DNA from: Flectonema sp. DT1601
Lineage: Eukaryota; Euglenozoa; Diplonemea; Diplonemida; Diplonemidae
Length of the DNA: 64,000 nucleotides
Assembly (NCBI GenBank): GCA_964019425.1
Contig: OZ025799.1
Span: forward strand, 186,001-250,000
Reading direction: 5' to 3'
Positions 9,523 to 18,543 of this stretch are shown here, piece after piece. Below the pieces are notes generated by a model. It was not told where the DNA came from. It was given only the letters and a program-made list of their open reading frames with translations, and ran no database searches. The stretch's first letter is position 1, and each line of letters begins with the position of its first letter. Made by a program: the position numbers and the translations under genes.

Positions 9523-11736
9523 TCAAGTTACCCCGTCAAAAGTAGAGTGTGGTGATAGATAAGAATAGTTACGTTTATTAGAATGCGTAGATCCTTTGTG
9601 GGTGTGACCTCTCGTAGTTTTATTTTGCTTTCGTTCTGCCTGAACATGTTGTCTATATGATAATCGTAAGATTCTGTCATCAGTATCGATGTCTTCAAGA
9701 CACTGATCTAAAGAATCAGAGTAGTCATCACCACTTTCAGAAATATGAATCCCAGCTAGTGATTCAAAGTCAGAATCAGAAACAGAACAGCTGCTCGGTA
9801 ATCTAAGACGTGGAGAGTCTGATTGACTGCTACCTCCCTTTGTTGGAGTGTTTTCAATTTCAGTTAAGACATCTTTTCTCTTTCTAAGAGATTTTAAAAG
9901 TCTTCCCAAAACATGAATATGGTCCCCAGTTACAGTTACAAGTTCCTCAGTTTGGGTTTGTTGTACCTCAGCAACAGAATGCATTACTACGTGATGACAT
10001 CTTTTTAAGAAAGGTGATGATCTTCTGTGTAACGATCGTAATGATGATGGGCTTCTAAGAACAGGTGTCGGATACGTTGGAATTTCCAACTTAGACACAG
10101 CAACGTTCATACCCTGACGAAGTGCTTCAATGAAACGAAGGCTCTGAGAACACCATTTTGAGTATTCTTGCGGAAAATTAAAAGGAAATCGATCACATCC
10201 CCTACCTGGAGGCATTCGAATTCCCAAAGATTTCAAAGTTTTTCCAATACGCTTTGCTTCATAAAAAGGATAAGTTAAATAATTGACGAATTCTAAAAAC
10301 TTATCGAGACTGTATTCTTGTCGGTCGTGTCCACCAGTTTTACAGCTACACTTTTCAGGTAGTGATGGATGCTTTGATAATTGATCAGCGGTAGGTCTTT
10401 TATTAGAATCGACAATCAAGCAATCCTTTATGAACGTTAATATTTCCGTTGATAACGTTGCAGGAACTCGAAAGTCAGAAATACAACTCGGATGAAACAA
10501 GCAGTCCCTCTGAACGCCAATAAATTCATCCGGCCAGGGTCCACTTTTATGAGGTGTCGCCAACACTAATAACGTCAGTCCCAAAGACCAAACATCAGCA
10601 GCGCTAGTAACACGACTACCACCTTCAGTTGATGTCGTGCTGCTGTCGTCAAGAAGCCCTTGTCTTGTATCCAACATCGATCTACCAATTCCAGCAAGCT
10701 CAGGTGCTTTATAAATCCTTGTACACATTATATAAGGAGACATCGCGTGTGTTATACCTTCATTTTTAGTACCTCTTTTGCTTGTTCCGAAATCTGCTAA
10801 TTTCACTTTCCCAAACCGATTAACTAAAATATTTGAAGGCTTCACATCTTTATGAATTATCGAACACTGATTCATACGCTGCAATCCGCATGTTATTTGC
10901 TTAAATATATTGAGAAGGACTGATTCTGGGAGAGTACCAGCAGAAGAAGAGTCCAACAAAATTGTTTCATCGCAGTCATGACGAGTGTGTTCGTCACAAT
11001 TGCAAGCACAGTTTTCAAAATATGGTTTATAATGAAATAATCCATTACGAGATCCTACGATTGTGAGAATCGCGATAGCAGCTGAAATGTAAGGAGTTAG
11101 AGAAACTTGTATTCCTTCACCAGGAAATGATGGAGGAAAGCGAGTCGATATACGATTTAGGATTCGTTGGTCAATTAAAGAAACGTGAGACTGAAGATCA
11201 CTCAATGCAAGCTCCATGTATTCTAAAACAAATTCAACAGTTTTTTGTTCAGTTCCCGAAAGTCTGATTCCAAATAAACGTACAAAGTGAGGAGAGCTGC
11301 GAAATAATCTATTCACCTCACCTTCAACTGATGCAGCTACACCATGTCTTGCTGTCTCATCGATAACCATCTCAGCTACTGGTTCTAAATTAGATGACTT
11401 CCCAGGTGTTATTGTTATTTCCTTACGAACAAAGTATTCTCTTTTCTTTTGGTAGCCCGGTGCTCTGAATCGGTATATCGATCCTTGTGCTCCTCGTCCT
11501 ATCTTTTCTTCGCTTCCCTTCCGCTTCGCTATATCTAAATAATAAAATAGACACTGTGCGCACCCCGCCTCGTTGCATTTTTTTGAATGCAATATATTAG
11601 CACCTTGGGCCCCATCCGTCGCTGTTTTCACGATGCTGCCCTTCTCTGTGATGACAACACTACAATTAGCTTCTTGAACTGTGACTCGGTTGTCGGTAAT
11701 TTGGACGGAATCCTGGTACCAAGACTCATCCGTCAT
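9523..11736 (-). CDS. Protein kinase (Ser/Thr type)
   Basis: A 737-aa protein with a kinase domain at about residues 75-470: glycine loop IGRGAQGSIYRF, a VRKE lysine strand, hinge EYMELALSDL, catalytic loop IIHKDVKPSNILVN, ADFGTSK and KAPELAG, and a C-lobe with WSLGLTLL and a conserved Arg in NKRPTADQL. The catalytic loop reads HKD instead of HRD; the Asp, Lys and Asn needed for catalysis are present, so activity is likely. There is a long insert, with a Cys/His cluster near CACNCDEHTRHDCDE, between the hinge and the catalytic loop. The loop most resembles STE/MAP2K-like kinases. The C-terminal 200 residues are Ser-rich and low complexity. The acceptor CCCACAACAG lies 17 nt upstream. The substrate is unknown. 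Confidence 0.9.
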   Translation of the reverse strand: MTDESWYQDSVQITDNRVTVQEANCSVVITEKGSIVKTATDGAQGANILHSKKCNEAGCAQCLFYYLDIAKRKGSEEKIGRGAQGSIYRFRAPGYQKKREYFVRKEITITPGKSSNLEPVAEMVIDETARHGVAASVEGEVNRLFRSSPHFVRLFGIRLSGTEQKTVEFVLEYMELALSDLQSHVSLIDQRILNRISTRFPPSFPGEGIQVSLTPYISAAIAILTIVGSRNGLFHYKPYFENCACNCDEHTRHDCDETILLDSSSAGTLPESVLLNIFKQITCGLQRMNQCSIIHKDVKPSNILVNRFGKVKLADFGTSKRGTKNEGITHAMSPYIMCTRIYKAPELAGIGRSMLDTRQGLLDDSSTTSTEGGSRVTSAADVWSLGLTLLVLATPHKSGPWPDEFIGVQRDCLFHPSCISDFRVPATLSTEILTFIKDCLIVDSNKRPTADQLSKHPSLPEKCSCKTGGHDRQEYSLDKFLEFVNYLTYPFYEAKRIGKTLKSLGIRMPPGRGCDRFPFNFPQEYSKWCSQSLRFIEALRQGMNVAVSKLEIPTYPTPVLRSPSSLRSLHRRSSPFLKRCHHVVMHSVAEVQQTQTEELVTVTGDHIHVLGRLLKSLRKRKDVLTEIENTPTKGGSSQSDSPRLRLPSSCSVSDSDFESLAGIHISESGDDYSDSLDQCLEDIDTDDRILRLSYRQHVQAERKQNKTTRGHTHKGSTHSNKRNYSYLSPHSTFDGVT

Positions 11737-11915
11737 TTGTTGTTCGTCAACGCCTGTTGTGGGAACATGCTCTCATTCTTTATATCAACTTATATAAAAT
11801 TGTCAGTAGTACTTCCCTTTACGATAAAGGGTAGCTAGCAACACTACAAAGACCAGAAAGGTTAAGCGCAGTGATTGAAGACAGAATTTGACTACCAGAG
11901 GCAGCATACTAAAGT

Positions 11916-13202
11916 CTAATGATTTTTTCTCATTTGAAATGATGAATCAAATGCGAATCCTTTCTTTCTCAACTGTTTTGCACTTTCTGATGTTGGAAGA
12001 TCACGATCAGGCATGTATGGATTCATTCCTAACTCTTGAACAGCTCGTCTCTCTGTTTTATAAGTAGTTATAGACCCCTCGACTAATAACAATGTAAGAA
12101 TACTCTTAGCTGATGCATAATCAGTTGTGTCTATAAGGAAATCAATGTATGCTTCCCAAAATAAAGGAGATGTACGCATGTGAGAAATACAACGTGACTG
12201 AATGTCCTCAACAATTTCTTTGCAGAGTACGCGCAGTGATTCAACTTCTTTATCGATTGATTCTCCGTCACTAGGACGGCTCTCTTTATCTTTTAATAAG
12301 TTCATCGAAACTCCTCTGAGAATTAATATAATGTAAACTCCTTCAGCTACTGTTGGAGGGTGATGGTATTTCAGTTTTTTTTTGTATATTCCAAGTCCAA
12401 TTTCGTACAACTTATACTTACATAATACCCTCAAAGGTTCATAACCAAGTGCCCTGGCCATCCCAACGTGGTGTTTGTTCATTAGCCTTTCCAGCATTGA
12501 AAACTTTTCTTGAAAATCTTTAGCATCGGCACTGAGTCGGTTAAATAACTTCAACATCGCCAACCAGTGAAAGGGAAGAACAGTAACGTCATTGCTTAAG
12601 CACCATTCTAGTAAGTTGGTGGCGCTATTCTCGTCCTCTGAGACTTGTAGAAGGGATATGTAGTGTTGGCCTCCAGGTTTGTGCCTTTTGTCAATCATTT
12701 CTTTAAATATTAACAGGCATTTTGTCTTTGCCTCAGGCTGCGTTAATATTCCAGCTTCCATATCCTTGACTGCCAGTCCCATGACTGCACCATAGCAGTG
12801 TGAGTCTGGATAGATCCTCTCTTTCTTCATGAGTTTCCATATTCTCATCATATCAAGAGCAGTGTTAGGGAAGTTGTCGTATCTTGTTAGGTATGTTCTG
12901 AGAACGTATGAATAGGTTTCGGTACTTCCTTTTATTTTATCTGTTTGCATCCATTCTAATAGAGTGTTACAATGATGAACAGATCCTAATCTTCTGTACA
13001 AGCTTAGTGCCATATTGTAGTGAACTAATCCGACACAACTCGCTTTCCGTCGTTCACTTTCTATCAGAGATAACACTTCACTGCTGATAGACGATGCGTG
13101 AGATAAAACTCGACTTCCACTCTCTCGTCTTGACACCTTTACATTAGCAATAGACTTCGCTAGGTAGGCTACGAGATTCTTATTCTGGTGTAAAGCAGCC
13201 AT
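11916..13202 (-). CDS. Pentatricopeptide repeat (PPR) protein
   Basis: A 428-aa helical protein. Residues about 55-180 hold PPR-type helix pairs: HYNMALSLYRRLGSV with HHCNTLLEWMQ, TYSYVLRTYLTRYDN followed by ALDMMRIWKLMKKERIYPD, then CYGAVMGLAV. More degenerate repeats run to about residue 330. PPR proteins usually bind organellar RNA, and kinetoplastid-type mitochondria have many of them. The N-terminus (AALHQNKNLVAYLAKSIANV) could be a mitochondrial presequence, but this is not decisive. The acceptor CGCGCAG is 20 nt upstream and is less T-rich than most here. Exact target unknown. Confidence 0.75.
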   Translation of the reverse strand: MAALHQNKNLVAYLAKSIANVKVSRRESGSRVLSHASSISSEVLSLIESERRKASCVGLVHYNMALSLYRRLGSVHHCNTLLEWMQTDKIKGSTETYSYVLRTYLTRYDNFPNTALDMMRIWKLMKKERIYPDSHCYGAVMGLAVKDMEAGILTQPEAKTKCLLIFKEMIDKRHKPGGQHYISLLQVSEDENSATNLLEWCLSNDVTVLPFHWLAMLKLFNRLSADAKDFQEKFSMLERLMNKHHVGMARALGYEPLRVLCKYKLYEIGLGIYKKKLKYHHPPTVAEGVYIILILRGVSMNLLKDKESRPSDGESIDKEVESLRVLCKEIVEDIQSRCISHMRTSPLFWEAYIDFLIDTTDYASAKSILTLLLVEGSITTYKTERRAVQELGMNPYMPDRDLPTSESAKQLRKKGFAFDSSFQMRKNH

Positions 13203-13462
13203 TTTACATATTGTTGTACCGCCTGCGCGTAACGAACGGTTTCATTATTAATATCTACAAACATTTCACCATTAGTTAGATCTCTCTGTACGCGACATTT
13301 AATGTACTGCTTCCCCTTAATATAAAAATAAATGAAGTACATTATGCTCATAAGACACAAATAATTATGTTGTGAAAATCTAACAATAAACAAAGTACGA
13401 TGTACCACCTGTGGTACATCGTTTAATGTTTTATCTATTTAGGCAGCTAGTAAATTAGTACC

Positions 13463-14047
13463 CTACTCAGGGACACACTCATCGTGGTACGACTGTCCTC
13501 CTAAAGTTGTGTATTTGTTGCATAATATTTGACTGCCGCATTCCCCACAGATAGGAAAATGAATTTGTTTGAAATTATTAACGCAATGAGGATGGAGTAA
13601 TGCTTGTCCGAATGTTAATGGATCTGAGAGAGTGACACCTTCACTGTTGACTGGTTTGTTGCAAAGACTGCAGTTCAGATTTAATTCAATTTCACAGCGA
13701 GCGTGGACGACTAATTTCTTTCCGTCAACTTCGACTGTTACTTTTTCTTTATTAATTGGATACTTACAAAGATCACAACTTACGATACTTCTATCAGTTG
13801 TGAATGACCCAACGCACTCTGGATGAACCTTTCCTTGTAATCTATCTGACTTGCATCTGCTGTAGCCATCTCTCATCTGTTTGCCGCAGTAGTCGCATTC
13901 AAGAGCTCTGTCATCGATATATCCTAATTTACATTGTCTGTGTAGTTTAGCAGTTTCACCATCAAGTTCATATAACAGATATTTTCCAATTAAATCACCT
14001 CCGCAGTGATCGCAACTCGGAATCGATTGTTCAACAGCTCTTCTCAT
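13463..14047 (-). CDS. Protein of five single-zinc CxxC...HxxC modules (half-LIM-like)
   Basis: A 194-aa protein made almost wholly of five repeats of about 38 residues, each with CxxC followed some 20 residues later by HxxC: CDHC/HRQC, CDYC/HPEC, CDLC/HARC, CSLC/HPHC and CGEC/HDEC. Each could bind one zinc ion. The spacing resembles the first zinc site of LIM domains without the second. It is probably a protein-interaction scaffold. The acceptor CATTTCTATTCTCAG ends 27 nt before the ATG, and a short upstream ORF lies in between. No catalytic motif is seen. Confidence 0.75.
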   Translation of the reverse strand: MRRAVEQSIPSCDHCGGDLIGKYLLYELDGETAKLHRQCKLGYIDDRALECDYCGKQMRDGYSRCKSDRLQGKVHPECVGSFTTDRSIVSCDLCKYPINKEKVTVEVDGKKLVVHARCEIELNLNCSLCNKPVNSEGVTLSDPLTFGQALLHPHCVNNFKQIHFPICGECGSQILCNKYTTLGGQSYHDECVPE

Positions 14048-14073
14048 TAAATTATAAACATTATCATACGCAT
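14047..14073 (-). promoter_or_regulatory. Upstream ORF whose stop overlaps the main start
   Basis: Between the acceptor and the zinc-protein ATG there is an 8-codon ORF (MRMIMFII) ending in TAA, whose last A is the first base of the main ATG (TAATG). If the AG at the end of CTATTCTCAG is used, the mRNA carries this uORF and may depend on termination-reinitiation. Confidence 0.4.
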
Positions 14074-14163
14074 GCTGAGAATAGAAATGAGAGTATTAAA
14101 AAAAAACGGACCTTTTTAATAATATAAATTAACTAAACGATAAGTGTAAGTGATTAGAAATAT

Positions 14164-15528
14164 CTATTTCGCAAAAAAAGACAACGCAGCTTCTTCATAA
14201 GGGATGATTGTTGGAGTGTTTGCGATGGATTCTTCTGTTGATTGAAATGACTGATGAAGATCATCTCCGATGAGAATCATTTTATTGGTTTTGACAACTG
14301 GAGTCTCACACAGTCTTCGAAGGAATGAAATCGTCGCAGACTTTGGTTTTGAACTACTCAACGCTATCGGTCCCACCATAAGACCGGACTTGGCAGATGC
14401 AAAGTCACAAAACAGTTTTTCCTCAGATGCCGGTCCGATTCCCGTATACGTCCCAACAGCCGGAATGGGTAGTTTTGTCGATACTTCCGTCTTCTTTTTC
14501 CCTTTTGTTCTTTTTACCGTATATCGATGATCCAACGATGATATTATTTTACGATTTAATTGCTGTGCAAAAAGTAAAATTCCACGCATCGCTTTTTGTT
14601 CGCTTTCCGTGAATGGGGTGCACGTCGGGGAAGAAACCCCGTTTTCCAGAAACACATCACTATTACCTTCACAATTTGCATGTAGCAATGACAATCTACC
14701 TCCAAAGTGGACAGAACTTGCGATACATACGCACTGGATGATTGCTTCAAATAATATTGCGCTAATCGATGATGAAAAACAAGAGAAGTACGCAACAAAT
14801 GGCTGAGGAGGATCATGGTTAAGTGATAGGAGAGCATTTCTAAAACTACCATGTTGAAAACCAAAGCAATGCCTTTCACATGTTTTAAGTAGAGTTGTAG
14901 TTGTTGCATACGGCAAGTGATGCGTTTCGAATGACTCGTTGATGAAAACATCACATTTAGAACTGAGCATCATTGCGAAATCTTTATTGCAATTTAGTTC
15001 TTCGTTTAGAAGTAATAAATTATCAACTACTTCAACACCAGCAGGTTGCATCATCGACATCGCTGAGGATAGCTCACTGGGATGATCTACAACTATGATG
15101 TCAGAATCAACGAGTGTTTGTAGATACTGTTCTGCCACTCCTCTTACACCTGGTCTCGGGCTATTTGGTTGGTTTACATTAACTAAATGAACTAACAGAC
15201 AAAGTGAAGACTGCGCAATCACTGTATTTAACGTTCGTATTACTTGTCCTGATAAAGGGATCACTCTCTGTTTAGAATCGTCAAGTTCAATCCCGAGTGA
15301 AATCTGTAAAATAACTCTTTTTCTTGCAATTAAAGTACTATCAATCATTGCTGTCATTTCTCTTGATTGTTTTAAAACGTGAAGCATTCCACCCACCACA
15401 TTTCTTGGCATTTCTTTTACAAGATAGCCAACAGCTTTGTCCATGAGATCCACAAAGTCCTCTTCTGCTTGTGTTGGATGGGTCGACTCTTTAATTGGAC
15501 TATTGTCTTCACTATGTAGTTCCTCCAT
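14164..15528 (-). CDS. Phosphoglycerate kinase-like protein, predicted inactive
   Basis: The frame opens with a TTG two codons earlier; I take the ATG at 15528, giving 455 aa. Residues about 65-230 follow the N-domain of phosphoglycerate kinase: RKRVILQISLGIEL for the first strand, VIRTLNTVI for the first helix, SLCLLVHLVNV where PGK has the SHLGRP loop, VDNLLLLNEEL for the ENLRF region, and CDVFINESFETHHLPYATTT for DVYVNDAFGTAHRAHAST. The Asp/Asn of the first strand and the Arg residues that hold 3-phosphoglycerate are replaced, so catalysis is unlikely. The C-terminal half keeps a few PGK-like pieces (VGPIALSSSKP). Such PGK-fold proteins may be structural; I cannot assign a site. The acceptor CTTTCTACACAG is 49 nt upstream. 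Confidence 0.65.
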   Translation of the reverse strand: MEELHSEDNSPIKESTHPTQAEEDFVDLMDKAVGYLVKEMPRNVVGGMLHVLKQSREMTAMIDSTLIARKRVILQISLGIELDDSKQRVIPLSGQVIRTLNTVIAQSSLCLLVHLVNVNQPNSPRPGVRGVAEQYLQTLVDSDIIVVDHPSELSSAMSMMQPAGVEVVDNLLLLNEELNCNKDFAMMLSSKCDVFINESFETHHLPYATTTTLLKTCERHCFGFQHGSFRNALLSLNHDPPQPFVAYFSCFSSSISAILFEAIIQCVCIASSVHFGGRLSLLHANCEGNSDVFLENGVSSPTCTPFTESEQKAMRGILLFAQQLNRKIISSLDHRYTVKRTKGKKKTEVSTKLPIPAVGTYTGIGPASEEKLFCDFASAKSGLMVGPIALSSSKPKSATISFLRRLCETPVVKTNKMILIGDDLHQSFQSTEESIANTPTIIPYEEAALSFFAK

Positions 15529-15831
15529 AGTCAATCAACAGGTCTATTCATGCACGTATTTAGTTGACAAACATAACCTGTGTAGAAAGTTATAATATTA
15601 AATCAGTTTTTTTTTCTGAATGAATGCGACAAAACAAAAATAAATAAAACGACTGACGCCGCGATGTTAATTACTTTTTGTATTACGGGGATGGCCTAAT
15701 GGGAATGTGGGCAGTATTTTTTATTATTATTTTTTTTTTATAATTCCGTTTTGTACTTTCGACAAAAAAAAGCAACCAGAGTGGGGATCTATTTGTTTGT
15801 GTGAGACAACCCAAAAAAAAAAATCGCGGGA
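15529..15831. other. Intergenic spacer
   Basis: Short A/T runs and the 3' region of the BBS8 gene. Nothing else is seen. Confidence 0.5.
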
Positions 15832-17361
15832 CTATATTGCAGTAAAATGTTGCCTTAACTGTTTCCTGAGTTCTAGTGACTCAGTGTGGTCGGGGTACTG
15901 TTCTAGTGCTTTCATTGTCAGTGTGTAAGCTTCTTGAAAATCACCTAATTTAAAAGCGAGTAGCCCACCATTAAATAAAGGTTCATGAACATGCGGATTC
16001 AATCGCGTGGCAGTCTGAAAACAAGAACGAGCCTGATCAACGTGTGTTTTTCTAAGTTCTAAGATACCCAAATTATTAAAAGATTCACTGTGACTGCTAT
16101 CAACTGAAATAGCAACCTTAAAGGCTTGGTATGCAAGTCCTAAATCTCCGATTCCAATGGCTACTTGACCAATATTGTACCAAATGTCTGCCATGTTATC
16201 GTCAGAACTTAAAGCCAACGCTCGCTCAAAGCAACTGAGAGTCATGTCGTATTGAGATGCGTAGAAGCAACAGAGTCCTAAATTATTCCAAAGTTCTGTA
16301 TTTGTTACGCCCATCTGAAGTAGTCTTCGATAAAGTCTGAGTGCTATCTCTGGCTGGTCTTCGTAAAAGTGATTAGCAGCAAGACAAGCAATCGCCTCAG
16401 AGTTGGAGCTGTCGAGAGCAAGAACTTGTTTATAATACTTCACGGAGCTGGTCGTGTTATTTAATTGCTCATGAATTCTAGCTTGAGCTAATATCAAATG
16501 AGTATCATGCGGATGCTTCTCAACTCCTTTATCAAACAATTCTAACGCTGTGAGAGGCTGGTCTAGTCTGTGAAATACCTTCCCTAACTCTAAGCACGTC
16601 ACGATCATTTCTTGGTTCTTTAAACTGCTTTTAAATTGTTTTTCTGCATCTCTGTAGAGTCCAAGTTGATATAAACACTTCCCCAGTCTAGCTTTCCACC
16701 ACCAGTCGTTGTATTCAGCTGCTTTTGTGGCTTCTGCTCCTAACTCGAGAGCTTTCATGGGGTTATGGTCGTGGTATAGAATGAAATCGCAAAGAACTTT
16801 TGCAAGGGGAGGTCGTTGAGCGTACTTCTTCATGTCGAGTCGATCAACGTTGATGAATGGACCTCCAGGTTCAGATTTCATACTGGCGGTACCGAGACGA
16901 ACAAATCTTCCGACAGAAGTAACAGGTCTTGCAGAACCTGTTGTTGTTGATCCTTGAAAGGCTGCTTCAACATTACCAGACTTAGATCCTGGTCTTGATT
17001 GAGTTCCTGGACGTAAAAATCCAGTTTGTAACCTTCCCCCTGTAGAAGGTCTCACTGCTTGTGATCCAGTAGAAGCAGCGCTGTTGGGTCTTTCGAATGA
17101 CGTACCTGGTCTCGGCATGTTGCTCATCGCATTCTCATCGAGAAGTAGCTCCGCAACACCTTCGTCTTCCATTTCTGTATCGTCGATCCAATTCTTCTGA
17201 GTCAAAGCCCTGGCTTTGATGTACCAAACTTGTTTATCATAAGGATTATGTTCAAGTATTTCTGTACAGATGTCAATAGCAGCATCGAATTTTCTCCTTC
17301 TGAGTAAACTGAGAGCATACACCGCACGGTCTAAACTATTCTTACTGGGAGGTTCTGTCAT
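15832..17361 (-). CDS. BBS8: BBSome subunit BBS8 (TTC8)
   Basis: A 509-aa protein close to full length for TTC8/BBS8, a TPR subunit of the BBSome that carries membrane proteins in cilia. Landmarks shared with animal TTC8: RRRKFDAAIDICTEILE at the N-terminus, ELLLDENAMSNMPRPGTS, a disordered Gly/Arg/Pro segment at 85-140, VGRFVRLGTASM, GPFINVDRLD, DWWWKARLGKCLYQLGLYRD, DQPEIALRLYRRLLQMG, NNLGLCCFYASQYDMTL and the ending ELRKQLRQHF. TPR units fill about residues 225-505. The acceptor CTTCTCGTAGTTGCAG ends 19 nt before the ATG. It shows that the organism has a flagellum with BBSome traffic. Confidence 0.97.
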   Translation of the reverse strand: MTEPPSKNSLDRAVYALSLLRRRKFDAAIDICTEILEHNPYDKQVWYIKARALTQKNWIDDTEMEDEGVAELLLDENAMSNMPRPGTSFERPNSAASTGSQAVRPSTGGRLQTGFLRPGTQSRPGSKSGNVEAAFQGSTTTGSARPVTSVGRFVRLGTASMKSEPGGPFINVDRLDMKKYAQRPPLAKVLCDFILYHDHNPMKALELGAEATKAAEYNDWWWKARLGKCLYQLGLYRDAEKQFKSSLKNQEMIVTCLELGKVFHRLDQPLTALELFDKGVEKHPHDTHLILAQARIHEQLNNTTSSVKYYKQVLALDSSNSEAIACLAANHFYEDQPEIALRLYRRLLQMGVTNTELWNNLGLCCFYASQYDMTLSCFERALALSSDDNMADIWYNIGQVAIGIGDLGLAYQAFKVAISVDSSHSESFNNLGILELRKTHVDQARSCFQTATRLNPHVHEPLFNGGLLAFKLGDFQEAYTLTMKALEQYPDHTESLELRKQLRQHFTAI

Positions 17362-18023
17362 TTTCGTGGTATTGTTTTGACTGCAACTACGAGAAGTAAC
17401 AATTCAGTGATGATTCATAACATAAATAATATTAACTACCTCTTTGTCTTAAATATCATATCTCGTCCTCTGTTATTAATGAGTTATTGAATTAGTACTG
17501 TAGCTCGTTTGATAATAATCCCAGGCAACAGATTATAAATACGAACTGTAAACAAAATGGAAGCAACTCCCAACAACACACGAAAAAGAAATGTAAGAAA
17601 GGTTCTGGAAATATAACAAACTTTGCTATGCATTGCGCGAAACAAGAAATCACTTTTTTTTTTTTAAATTTTTTTTTTTTTTTTTTTGGTTCCTTTTTTT
17701 TTTTTTTCCTTTCCCACTTTTTGTTGTCTATTTTGTGCTAAGATTCGGGAGATCAGCGTTATTTTATACGCAAAAATAAAAAAAATAATAATAATAATAA
17801 TAACTCACACATGGGGCAAAAACTAAATTTCACGGCTTATACCTAACAGCAGCAAGCTGATTTTTATATTAACTTCATCCTTGGAGCCTCTATGCTGTTT
17901 GCTAACAAGCAACACTGTAGTTTCAGTCGTCGCTGTTCTTTTTTTCTACATCGACAAGAACCTGTAGGACAGAAATATATTGCGTAGTATCCCTCTACAT
18001 GGTGATTAAGTTGATTAATTGCT
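17362..18023. other. Intergenic spacer with T runs and an ATT/AAT microsatellite
   Basis: T tracts at about 17653-17706 and an (AAT)n microsatellite at about 17785-17803. The part next to 18023 is the SFT2 3' region. No gene is seen. Confidence 0.6.
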
Positions 18024-18543
18024 CTAGGATATTCCAATGAACTTTTTAATAGTTTTCCTCCCAATGTCTAATGGCATGTATGATAAACCATACCAAATAA
18101 GTGAGGCATACTGAATAATACAAAATAAAATAACAATAGCAACGTTTGCAATCCAGAATGCTGCAATAAGTGTCCACACCATTGTAACCAGCAGGATAAC
18201 TGTTACCTCGAGTCGAGTGTCTAAGAACATTCTCTTTAGTTGTTTCATTGGTCCCATGAAGAAACAACTTCCACTTATGGAAATCACGTTTGCAAGTGAG
18301 CAAAATACCCCAAACTGAACATAGTCACGGGATATGATTGCGAGCCACGACATCAGTGAGAGAACCAAACCCAACCCAACACAAACAAAAAATCCAATTG
18401 CCCTGTTTCATTAATTTTTTTTTTTTTTTTTGATACTACCACTACGATACTTTGATTGATAACAAAAACAAAACATACCGCTGCTTCATCGTCAATTTCG
18501 GGCACATGTTTTCCTCATCATCTCCAGTGATACCGCTTAGCAT
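18024..18543 (-). CDS. SFT2: SFT2-family vesicle transport membrane protein, one intron
   Basis: Two exons (18479-18543 and 18024-18402) encode 147 aa. The 76-nt intron starts GTATGT and ends ATGAAACAG; joining gives KLTMKQR-AIGFFVCVG in frame, which restores the N-terminal part of the family that exon 2 alone lacks. There are four membrane segments. Family signatures are SGSCFFMGPMKQLKRMF, then LIAAFW and YGLSYMP near the end. SFT2 proteins act with SNAREs in endosome-to-Golgi fusion. The acceptor TTTCTTGTTTAG is 14 nt before the ATG. Length (147 aa) is near that of human SFT2D proteins (about 160). Confidence 0.93.
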
